Assembly: GCA_029582265.1 (NCBI GenBank)
Contig: CM055830.1
Coordinates: 31,537,172-31,601,171, forward strand
DNA length: 64,000 nucleotides
Source of the DNA: Zoroaster sp. YZ-2022
Lineage: Eukaryota > Echinodermata > Asteroidea > Forcipulatida > Zoroasteridae
Direction: 5' to 3'
The notes under the pieces were generated by a model. The model was not told the origin of the DNA. It saw only the letters and a list, made by a program, of their open reading frames with translations, and made no database searches. The position numbers and the translations under genes were made by a program. Shown in pieces: positions 55,451 through 64,000 of the stretch (position 1 is its first letter; each line of letters opens with the position of its first letter).

Positions 55451-55727
55451 TACTGAGACGCAATAGAAACTTATCACTTGTTTTGGAATAGCATAAAATT
55501 GAAATGGTTCAAAATAAGACAACACAACAATTTGGATTAGAAATGTTGGCATTTTATTGAGGAAATGTCCACGTTTTGTCCACTGTACTCGATCCTATCT
55601 GTATCCACTTCACCGCGAAACGTCTGAGGGTCACGTTGCCAAAATAAGTGCACATATTACATTTGTGCATTGTAATTACTGATAATTTAAGGTCGAAAAA
55701 GTGGTAAGTTTCTATTGCGTCTCAGTA
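55451..55727. mobile_element. Second copy of the TACTGAGACGC MITE
   Basis: 277 bp, flanked by TA (55449-55450 and 55728-55729). Interior matches 3404-3661 ('GGCATTTTATTGAGGA', 'CCACTTCACCGCGAAACG') with a short extra segment near the right end. Confidence 0.88.
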
Positions 55728-56464
55728 TACATATCTCTTGACACTTATAAAGTATGGATGCATTGACAGACATTTTACTAATGGTATACAATCCCTTTAA
55801 TTCAATCAACTAAAAGATTCCCCCGGAAAACCGAGACACAAATATGCGTGCTCTCCCTGCTTGAAGGAACCTTTCTTACGATAATTTGTTCCCTCTTTCT
55901 CTTTCTATTGGCAGCAGCAGAAGCTATCATTATCCGATCAATACTAGGACTGGCTCTCATGTATCGGGGCCAAGCAACACTGACAGTAAGTGTAGTTGAG
56001 TGCCGTCGCAAGCAGCAATGGCACAAGCACAACACTTGAAGAAGTATGACCCATGTTAACTCACCACAGCTGCTTTGTTTGACACCCCGTGGGGGAAATC
56101 ACTGTCTACCCAAGTATTTTTTTTTCTTATCTGGCCAATCTACAGCTGTATGAAAGTCTAGCACTTAAATCAACAGTGGTTGCATACACTGTCCTTCCAC
56201 AATGCAAATAAAGACAGTTTGGAATTCAGAAGCTAGGGCATTGGACTACAATCGAAGGCAAATTAAAGAAAGAGTATAGGTTAGTACTGTGCATCAGCAG
56301 GTAATTTTGAACCCTGGTATCCAGCCACTGTTATATAGTTACATGTATACAAGCGATTTGTAAAAATGTGACTTGTTTTATAATAATAATAATCGTGGCT
56401 TTGGCCTTGAGGGTCCCAGCCTTGATTCCAACGCTGCATAGGGGTGTGTATGTTTGCATAGGGA

Positions 56465-56911
56465 TTTTGAAGGATCAAGGTTACATGCTACATCCTCTTT
56501 GCTAAAGTGAAGGATTTTGGAGAATTGAGGTTATTAGGCATACTAGCCTTTCCATGGTACATGTACATCCATGTTTGTTGTAGTGATTGCAAGGTCAGTG
56601 CTTGGGTCAGTGGGCACTGTTTATTGCTCCATGCATGCAGGGAGGGTCCCTGGCCATGTACATGTATCACAGATTAGAAACACATGTGTGCATACATGTC
56701 ATGTGCTTGCTTTACTACTTAAGGATTTTGGAGGATTCAGGTTATGTGTAAGCAAATGTGCCGAGGGAGTTAGGGAGGATTCAGGTTATGTGTAAGCAAA
56801 TCGGCCTAGGGAGTTAGGAAGGATTCAGGTTATGTGTAAGCAAATGGGCCTAGGGAGTTAGGGAGGATTCAGGTTATGTGTAAGCAAATGGGCCTAGGGA
56901 GTTAGGGTTAA
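56465..56911. mobile_element. Second copy of the 37572-38072 element, left end lost
   Basis: Shares 'GCTAAAGTGAAGGATTTTGG', 'GCATGCAGGGAGGGTCCCTG' and four GGCCTAGGGAGTTAG tandem units ending in TTAGGGTTAA. The left terminus is replaced by sequence also found near 58560-58620. Confidence 0.8.
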
Positions 56912-57595
56912 ATAGAGAATTTGCTGTTGCAAACTGCTTACTAACCTAAAGGAATTGTAGTGCAAATGCAAAATAATTGTTACTGGCCTTACGTTTCTTT
57001 CTCAAAAGCAAAAACAATTATTTTACCTGAAACCTCATTATAAACATGAAAGATCGATAAGTGTGTTTCGGGTACCCGAACCAGTAAAAAGGAAACGTGT
57101 ATTGAACATGATGGTTAGGTACGTGCAAACCCGGGTACCCATCACAGGCCTAGAATAGGTGATTTAATCACGATTACTCCAAAACGTGATAATCTCCCAT
57201 GGAAAAGTTGAATGACAGTACAATGTCTAGAGTACACGTAATTTGTATGTAAAACCTAACCCACTGATTCACAAACTGAATAACAAAACCTACAAAAGTA
57301 ACATCATAGATTGTTGGATAAATACACTGCGCGCATGAGCTGATATCACACTATGATGTTATCAAACATCTTCAGAACATCTTCCAACTCATTTGAGAGA
57401 GACTACAACTGAAAATCAGAGATGTTGATTGACAACACGAAAAAAAAAAAATTTAAAAAAAAAAAAAAAAATTTAAAAAAATTTTAAAAAAAGGAAAAAT
57501 GCACGCTACAATGCACTGAATAGTGTACAAACATGAGTATTTGAACATTTCTCTGAATCGTGCTGACCAACCGAGCTGAAACTGTTTTTAGGTAA

Positions 57596-57970
57596 TTAAC
57601 CCTCCTACTTCTGGTACCTTTTTCATACAAGTTGATCCACCATTTGAAACCATTCGCTTTGTGTGGTTTTGAATGGTGAAATAACTGTACAGTATTGATT
57701 CCCTCAAATGGTTTTGAATGGTAGGTCAGCTAATACAAAACCTTGTTTGGATCTTTCCAAATGGTAGTACAGCTAATACAAAACCTTGTTTGGATACTTC
57801 TAAGTGGTGAATCAATGGACCCTCTATGCATTTGAATGGATTTGAATGGTAGTAAAGCTTGCTACCAACACTGTTCAAATGTGTATCACCATGTGTGTAC
57901 AAAACCAATGGGCATTTTGGTCAGTGGAAATTTTGAATGGTTTCAAATGGTCAAACAGTAGGAGGGTTAA
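57596..57970. mobile_element. TTAA/CCCTCCTA-ended element, AAATGGTTTTGAATGG interior
   Basis: TTAACCCTCCTAC and GTAGGAGGGTTAA ends with TTAA edges. The interior repeats CATTTGAAACCATTC, GGTTTTGAATGGT and 'AATACAAAACCTTGTTTGG' motifs. Confidence 0.85.
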
Positions 57971-58189
57971 TCAATGGCGTAATCAACCAACGACGGAACT
58001 GACGAAAAAACATCTTTCAGAGTGAACACAAAATATTGTTGTATATGAAATTTAGTGTTGTATTAAAATGGTGCATTTGCCATTTTTTTTATGAACCATG
58101 TGCAACGTTTTGAGCTGAAATTATTACAGGTGGGGATCTTTACTGCTTTAATCAATAACCCCAACTGCTACTAGGTAAAAAAAAAGAAA

Positions 58190-58850
58190 AAAGTCTCTGG
58201 TTTCTGGTCTCCGCTCATTGCCTCCGACCCGTGTGTCAGCATATTTAATTTTTAATTTTTTTGCTCTGAAACGATGTCCAATTGCAGCCAAGGCGAGGAC
58301 CCTCAAGACCAAGGGCAAAGGCCACGATTATCATTATTATAAAACAAGTTACATCTTTACAAATCGCTGGTGGACATGTAACAACAAAGAAACTAAAGGA
58401 AACTAAAATTTTACTTTGTCAAATTTTGACAAAGTAAAATTTTCAAATTTGATATTTTTTTTTTTTAGCGGAATAGATGTTTAATTTCCTATTGTTACTT
58501 CTATACCAAAGTGTGTAGACTGTGGATGGCAAATAAATATTACCAGCAATTTGTAAAGATGTGACTTGTTTTATAATAATAATAATCATGGCCTTGGCCT
58601 TGGCTTTGGCCTCGAGGGTCCCGGCCTTCGATCGTTCCAACACTGCATAGGGGTGTGAATGTTTGCATGGGGGTGTGAATGTGATGCCTCTCTTAGCCAC
58701 CATACTTTGTATATGGGAAATTTGGTCCCAGCGTATACATGTATTCCTTGTTAGCCAAAAACAAGATTATCAAAAAATAAAAAATAAAAGCATGTCACCG
58801 CACCGTTTTTGAAGCTGACCGATGACCAGATACCGGAGACTTTTTTGGGG
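58190..58850 (+). mobile_element. Split M1 copy with an inserted repeat
   Basis: The left part (58190-58290) has the GTCTCTGGTTTCTGGTCTCC end. The right part (58683-58850) has 'GCCTCTCTTAGCCACCATAC' to GACCAGATACCGGAGAC. Between them is a segment with inverted halves: 'TATAAAACAAGTTACATC' near 58340 and 'GATGTGACTTGTTTTATAAT' near 58558. A related piece occurs at 56360-56460. This looks like an M1 copy broken by another palindromic element. Confidence 0.6.
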
Positions 58851-59116
58851 GCCTGAGCATAATTTGTTAAAAAATATATTTGTCACAAAATAAATTTGCA
58901 GACAAATTATGCACAGCTGTGTGCACAGCAGACAGTGTTTATGTCGTTACCTATCCAAGTTATTCCACTGCATATTCCGTCTGTCATTCCATAAACCCAT
59001 CAAAACAACCAAAATCTTGCAGAAATCTAACAGATGTCAACCCCAAAAGGTACATTATATACACACACATATACACACACAGAATACTTATAACAACCAA
59101 TTGGACTATATCACTG

Positions 59117-59290
59117 GATCAGTAACTGACGCAAGCGTGACAGATCACAGGTGCAAATGGAACATTACTTTCATCTTAATGAAAACAGGAATTATTAGGA
59201 CTATCACTCGATCAGTAACTGACGCAAGCATGACAGATCACAGACGCAAATGGAACCTTACTTTCATCTCAGTCGAAACAGGAATTATAA
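59117..59290 (+). repeat. ~97-bp direct duplication
   Basis: GATCAGTAACTGACGCAAGC, GTGACAGATCACAGG, 'AAAACAGGAATTATTAGG' recur once about 95 bp later with ~90% identity by eye. Confidence 0.85.
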
Positions 59291-59299
59291 TGCGACATT

Positions 59300-59445
59300 T
59301 ATAAGTAAAGACTGTTTGCGGTGACACCATGTAGACATTCTCTTTTTAGTACATAGTTCTGAAAATACGTGGTTGGTTACAATTCAATGTTTCGTTCAGT
59401 ATGATCTGACCATCTTCAGGATGTTTCACTGCAAACGGTCTTTAC
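59300..59445 (-). mobile_element. Related retroelement fragment, other lineage
   Basis: AGTAAAGACTGTTTGCGGTG … 'ATGATCTGACCATCTTCAGG' on the plus strand resembles the 63530 element in reverse (GACGATC.GA..…CGAAAC, CACCGCAA.…CTTTACT). A plus-strand relative lies at 59835-59950. Confidence 0.5.
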
Positions 59446-59450
59446 TTTAA

Positions 59451-60044
59451 TTAACCCTCCTACACGTGGAGGCCACTCCGATCCACTAAATTTCCAATAT
59501 GTTCTTCACCAACCTTCAGTACATACATGTACAAGTCTGCTGTCCTTTCCAAGTAATCTTACAAAATCAACTGTGTGCCACCCAAGGCCACTGTAAATGT
59601 TTGAGCATATTAGTATGGCCTACAATGTATCAATTGGAGATCACCTTACCCTGCAATCTCAGTGGTGTGACAGTGCACAGAAGGGTAACCATAGGAGGCC
59701 ACTGGCAACAGCTAATGGCTTGGAGTGGCCTGAATGGGTTGTTTCAAAAATTGCACTGATTGTAGGAGGGTTTTTATCCTCTTTCACCATGCAAAGCTGG
59801 ACGTCTTAATGTCAAAGTTACAAAAAGCTTTCCTCTGAAGATGATCAGAGCTTACTTGTTAAAAAAGTCCATTTGTAACCAACCGGTTCTTTTACTCAAA
59901 TGTCTAAATCTACATCGTGTCACTGCAAACAGTCTTTACTTAAAAAGCTTAACCCTTGTACAACTCTTGTACATGTATGTACTGAAGGTTGCTCAAGAGC
60001 AGAATTTTGTGGATCGGAGTGGCCTCCATGTGTAGGAGGGTTAA
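59451..60044. mobile_element. TTAA/CCCTCCTA-ended element, GGCCACT interior, composite
   Basis: The ends TTAACCCTCCTACACGTGGA and 'CCATGTGTAGGAGGGTTAA' are inverted for over 30 bp. An internal end-like 'GATTGTAGGAGGG' at about 59758 suggests one copy inside another or a rearrangement. It also holds a degraded retroelement piece near 59835-59950. Confidence 0.7.
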
Positions 60045-60049
60045 TAAGG

Positions 60050-60431
60050 TCAACAAAAAGTCTCCAGTTTCTGGTCATCGGTCGGCTTCAAAATCGGTGT
60101 GGTGATATTTTTTTGTTTTTTTTGTTTGTTTGTTTGTTTGTTTTGTTTTTTTGCCAACAGGGAAATATGTGATACATTGTATATGCAGGAACCAAATTTC
60201 CCATATACAAAGTATAGTGGCTAAGAGAGGCCTCACAAATCGGGCAAATGTGAAAAAGTTGTTTAAAGCACAGCACGGCAGAATTCCAATCGATCCAGCA
60301 ATTTTGGCTGCAATTGGACATCGTTTCATAGCCCAAAAAACCCCAGATAATTAAAAATGCCGACGTGCGGGTCTGAGGCGACGCACGCGGAGACCAGAAA
60401 CCGGAGACTTTTTTCTCTTTTTTTTTGGCCT
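60050..60431 (-). mobile_element. MITE family M1 copy, full length
   Basis: The best-preserved copy: GTCTCCAGTTTCTGGTCATC on the left, GAGACCAGAAACCGGAGAC on the right, then poly-T and TTGGCCT. All interior landmarks are present and a (TTTG)n expansion sits near the left end. Confidence 0.85.
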
Positions 60432-60539
60432 ATGTTGTCTCAAAAAGGTGAGCCCCTATTGTGATATAACTTTCACTGGTTAATTTTATGATATATTTCT
60501 TGAAAACTGTCGTATTGAAATGGACATACTGTATGTCAT

Positions 60540-60629
60540 TTAACCCTAACTCCCTAAGCATTGTTACTGAACAATAAAAATCCTTCAAAATCCTCCAACT
60601 GCCTTTGTTGTCTAGGGAGTTAGGGATAA
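60540..60629. mobile_element. 90-bp mini-element, sister of 30115-30194
   Basis: TTAACCCTAACTCCCTAA start and CTAGGGAGTTAGGGATAA end, same core with small differences. One end base has mutated. Confidence 0.85.
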
Positions 60630-61129
60630 TACACATTTTTAGGTTACACATTACATACACTATGAAGAGTACAAGTAACACAGACTATGCAGTTTTAATA
60701 TTCTGCTTCCTGATAAATAAAAATCCTATAAGCCGATATTAAACCTAAAGTACACTGGATGCCTCAACCCCCTAATCCGACTTAAGCCCACTAATCCACT
60801 CAAGATCTGTCAACATCCACTCTAAGGAGTGTATAATCCCACAGGCCTGACTGATCAAGATGTGTCAGGGGGGGATCCGTGCCAGCCAGTAATGGTGTAT
60901 TATAAAGCTTGTTTGCATACTGGATGCTTCAATCGCCGTGAACAATCACGTTAGTGAGGCCGGCCATTCTTAACAGAGTAATAAATGTGACACCCGAGAC
61001 TCTGTGTAGATTTAATAGGGTTGCTTGGTGTATACTCAAAACTGCCGTTGGCTGTATCCTTGCCGGCAGCCTCTACCACTAGAATGTGGAAGCCTAAAGC
61101 CCACAAATGATATCCCAGCACACAAAGAG
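60630..61129. other. GALNT intron, unclassified
   Basis: No gene or known repeat recognised in this stretch, although the base composition is less AT-rich than around it. Confidence 0.5.
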
Positions 61130-61430
61130 TCGTCACAAATCAGCAAATTGACAAATATTTACAGCAAACTATCTTGAAATGACGCACACAGCCTGGCAAT
61201 CTCTACCCTCGAGCAGGTTGAAGCCAGCAGCCCACAAGATGATATCCTAACACACAATGAGCAGCCACACATCGGGCAAATTGACAAATATTTACAGCAA
61301 ACTATCTTGAAATGACGCACACAGCCTGGCAATCTCCAACCTTGAGCAGGTTGAAGCCAGCAGCCCACAAGATGATATCCTAACACACAATGAGCAGCCA
61401 CACATCGGCAAATTGACAAATATTTACCAA
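61130..61430 (+). repeat. ~124-bp tandem repeat, two and a half copies
   Basis: 'AAATTGACAAATATTTACAG'+CAAACTATCTTGAAATGACG through 'GATGATATCCTAACACACAA' repeats at 61144, 61269 and a partial at 61410. A related earlier unit is near 61080-61140. Confidence 0.88.
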
Positions 61431-61551
61431 CCTAAAATCGCATTCATGCAATGGGAGTTTCTGTCTTCCTTTCTTTATAACAACCACGAGATATGCACGG
61501 ACGTGTACAGAAACCAATCTGTGAAGGTTTCAGCTCATGTTGTTGCTCTTT

Positions 61552-61865
61552 TAATCCTAACCACCCCAACCCATTCAAACTCCAACTGGATTTTGATGGA
61601 CTCAGTACTACACCCCAGACAGGGATACATTACATGAGGCCGGGTGTCCCAATTCCAGCTAAGTCCAACAGTTGGGTGTGTTACTGCATGGTGTTGTATT
61701 TTGATGGACTCAGTACTGCATACCCCAGACAGGAATACTTTGCATGAGGCCGGGTGTCCCAATTCCAGCTAAGTCCAACAGTTGGGTGGTAGTGTTACTG
61801 CATGGTGTTGGATTTTGGCGGATTCAAGAAGATTCTTAGCCAAAATAGCTAGGGGGGTTACGATT
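61552..61865. mobile_element. TTAACCCTAAC-type element, tandemly duplicated interior
   Basis: AATCCTAACCACCCCAACCC start and AGCTAGGGGGGTTACG end. The interior 'TTTTGATGGACTCAGTACT' to 'AATTCCAGCTAAGTCCAAC' unit (~120 bp) is duplicated. Confidence 0.7.
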
Positions 61866-62398
61866 CATGGGAAACTTTCGCTAACCGACATTTTATTTAT
61901 CATCAGAATACTGCTACACTTCTCAAAATAGTCAGGAGAAACATGCTTTTATATTAAATATAATATTTAAGGCTTTGCATGGTGGAGTATTGATCTCGTT
62001 TCAGTTTGCGATAACACCATGTGTTTATCTCAACTTAGCGACAATTGAGAAATGAGTTGCCCGATATTGGTTCTACCCTGAACCATAATCTCACGTGGCG
62101 ACAGTCGAGATACGAGTTGTGCAATAAGGTTCTTTTCATTTTGGCATTTTATTTTTTTTACAGTTAAACCATTCTACCTCCATGGTTAAACCAAGCTTCC
62201 GACAACTATTTGGTGAATTATCTCTTTTCAAAGAATTGGTTTTCATTTCTAAAAGGAAATTACCAATGTTCCAATGAAAACACAAATTTCAGGAAATTGC
62301 TGGTAAAAACATGGGTGATATACGTTTAAAAGGATTTAAAAAATGTTTCTTAAATCCACAATCCTCTCAATTAAAAAAAACAAAAACAAATCAATATC

Positions 62399-63029
62399 TT
62401 AACCAGTTCGCTTCGGAGGCCGTGTATACACGCAATTTTTTTTTGTACAGCGGATCGGAGTGTCTAAACACGCATTCCGATTTTTGTGTGCGTTACCGGG
62501 AGACTTGTCAACACGCCACACGTGGCGTGCAGTCGTGGCAGCTGACTTGTATACACGCAATCGTTTCTCGGAGTCCATGGGGTCACGGTTTGGTGGCCCC
62601 GGACAAAATGCACTGCAAACACTGAACGAGTTCACTCTTTTTGTTGATTTTTGCATAATCCCTTTATGCAAGACCTGTTCCTTTGACGTACCAGCCAAGA
62701 ATTTGTAAAGATGGATTTATATCCATTGTTTACGAGGCCTTCTATCTCTCTCCGGGTATGCCGTCTTTTCGACCGGGCGCTGGACGCTAATAGGCCATTG
62801 CATCGGAGCTTGCCAACGGTCTAATTGTGCTGAACAAACACAACCGTAATTAAAAAACTAGCCATTTAATTCTCGAAATGTCAATGAGTAAAGGTGTTTA
62901 TTTGGGTGTTTATTTTGTCATTGACAAAAAAAATTATTAATGGCTAGAAATTTTTTCAGATTTTTCACTGAAAATAAACCCGCACGGGCGACCGGAAAAA
63001 AATAAATATTCCCGACATCAACTGGTTAA
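62399..63029. mobile_element. TTAA element with CCAGTTCGC ends, 631-bp version
   Basis: TTAACCAGTTCGCTTCGGAGG start and CATCAACTGGTTAA end. Much longer interior than its relatives; only the first ~70 bp and the 'CCCGCACGGG' region near the right end are shared. No recognisable ORF. Confidence 0.8.
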
Positions 63030-63186
63030 AAGGCCAATATCGTCACGATCAGCAGGGCATGGGAATCAGAGTGCTAGTTTTAGATTAACTCAGTGACTGA
63101 AAATAATACCCCACATGATAAGGTCATATTACCATTGCTGCTGCATAAATGACCCAGTAATTTCAGTCACTGTGTTCATCTTAAGC
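63027..63186. mobile_element. Palindromic MITE M2, truncated
   Basis: Starts in the TTAA shared with the preceding TTAA element (62399-63029) and is cut off by an M1 fragment at 63187. Confidence 0.75.
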
Positions 63187-63423
63187 TAAATTCGATTGGA
63201 ATAGTGCCGTGGTGATTTTTAAATGACTTTTTCATATAGGGGCAATGAACGTTTGCCCGATTTGTGAGGCCTCTCTTAGTCGTCATACTTTGTATATGGG
63301 AAATTTGGTCCCCACGTATACATGTATCATGTATTTCCCTATTAGCAAAAACAAAAAAAACAAAAAAAAACCGCACCAATTTTGAAGCCGACCGGTGACC
63401 AGAAACCGGAGACTTTTTTGGCC
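63187..63423 (+). mobile_element. MITE family M1, truncated, fused to M2
   Basis: Begins abruptly at 'AAATTCGATTGGAATAGTG', directly after a truncated M2 element, and ends with GACCAGAAACCGGAGACTTT. The fusion suggests a deletion or insertion joined the two. Confidence 0.75.
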
Positions 63424-63529
63424 CAATTACCTGATTAGTAAAATTACTGACCTATAATCTAAAAACTTACTTGATGTGAAGTTGGTGATGGTACCAAACA
63501 TGTGAGTAATTATTCTGTCTGGCAAGCTT

Positions 63530-63650
63530 TCTCCTGAGGACGATCAGAGCACACTGATCGAAACGTCGAGTTGTACCTCCAGTTCTTTTCAGAACTAATT
63601 ACTACTCAATTAAGATTCCACATGGTGTCACCGCAATTAGTCTTACTTAT
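63530..63650 (+). mobile_element. Longer copy of the 112-bp retroelement fragment
   Basis: CTCCTGAGGACGATCAGAGC, ACACTGATCGAAACGTCGAG, then the same 'CCAGTTCTTTTCAGAACTAA' and 'CACCGCAATTAGTCTTACTT' as 19957-20068. It keeps the CTGAGGA…GAAA arrangement of a hammerhead core. Confidence 0.65.
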
Positions 63651-63823
63651 CATCCTCACCATGCAAAGCTACAAGTTTTACCTGTCTGGCAAGCTGTCAC
63701 TTCTGAGAAAACGTGAACTGTATATCAAATTTTAAATATCACAGCTGCATCACAGCTGTGATCTATTTTCCCACAATGGAATGAATGCAAACAATTCTGA
63801 ATGCATCTTCAACTTTTTTACTT

Positions 63824-64000
63824 TTAAAGGGACAACATCATCACGATCAGAGCAGACTTTCAACAGGGCATGGAATCAGTGTCCTAGTTTAAGATGGAAT
63901 CGGTGTCCTAGTTTAAGATGAACACAGTGACTGAAAATTACTGGCTCATTGAAATGCAGCAGCAACAGTAATATGACGTTATCATGTGGGATATTATTTT
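63824..64000. mobile_element. Palindromic MITE M2, cut by the window end
   Basis: TTTTAAAGGGACAACATCAT begins the copy. It carries an internal tandem duplication of 'GGAATCGGTGTCCTAGTTTA' (about 63871-63920). Confidence 0.8.

Noticed and set aside
55802..56039. Overlapping open frames on both strands near 55.9 kb with a hydrophobic stretch
   Set aside because: The hydrophobic plus-strand frame and basic minus-strand frame mirror each other; no family recognised, no splice context, and the position does not fit a missing GALNT exon.
48012..64000. Search for the upstream GALNT exon with the DAHCE motif
   Set aside because: No minus-strand segment resembling this exon was seen; the upstream exons are taken to lie outside the window.

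Overview
The window is eukaryotic. It is AT-rich, has no operon-like gene packing, and carries short exons with canonical GT/AG splice sites inside large introns filled with short repeats. The gene type, the tRNA-derived SINEs and the general repeat style suggest a marine invertebrate, probably a deuterostome such as an echinoderm. The organism call is an inference; the gene call is much firmer.

Only one gene can be annotated with confidence. It is on the minus strand and encodes the C-terminal part of a polypeptide N-acetylgalactosaminyltransferase (GALNT, closest to the GALNT1/GALNT13 type). Seven consecutive coding exons were reconstructed: 47841-48011, 26980-27097, 25630-25810, 22326-22465, 20178-20276, 18554-18694 and 17111-17248. 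All splice phases join in frame and the last exon ends in a stop codon. They encode about 328 residues: the second half of the catalytic domain with the Gal/GalNAc-transferase motif, then a three-repeat ricin-B lectin domain. Exons for the N-terminus, membrane anchor and first half of the catalytic domain must lie beyond position 64000. The intron between the first two visible exons is 20.7 kb.

Most of the rest is transposon-derived. Positions 1-2580 hold a possible 3' coding fragment and MITEs. Positions 2580-12200 are dominated by a nested inverted-repeat structure. Outer arms lie at about 3158-4030 and 10694-12199. Inner arms lie at about 5091-6459 and 7177-9196 and carry tandem tRNA-like heads. 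A tandem array of small hairpins abuts the left outer arm. Positions 12200-17100 contain a SINE, a palindromic MITE and quiet AT-rich DNA.

The GALNT introns (17249 to beyond 64000) hold at least ten recurring repeat families. They include palindromic MITEs, hAT-type elements with exact 8-bp target duplications, several TTAA-flanked families, TA-flanked elements, SINEs, a 5'-truncated LINE and short retroelement-like inserts with a hammerhead-like core. They also include two conspicuous tandem arrays: a unit of about 148 bp at 34.1-35.04 kb and a 76-bp unit at 41.8-43.0 kb. Several elements sit within 13-60 bp of GALNT splice sites. No CRISPR array, rRNA, or intact transposase or reverse-transcriptase gene was recognised.
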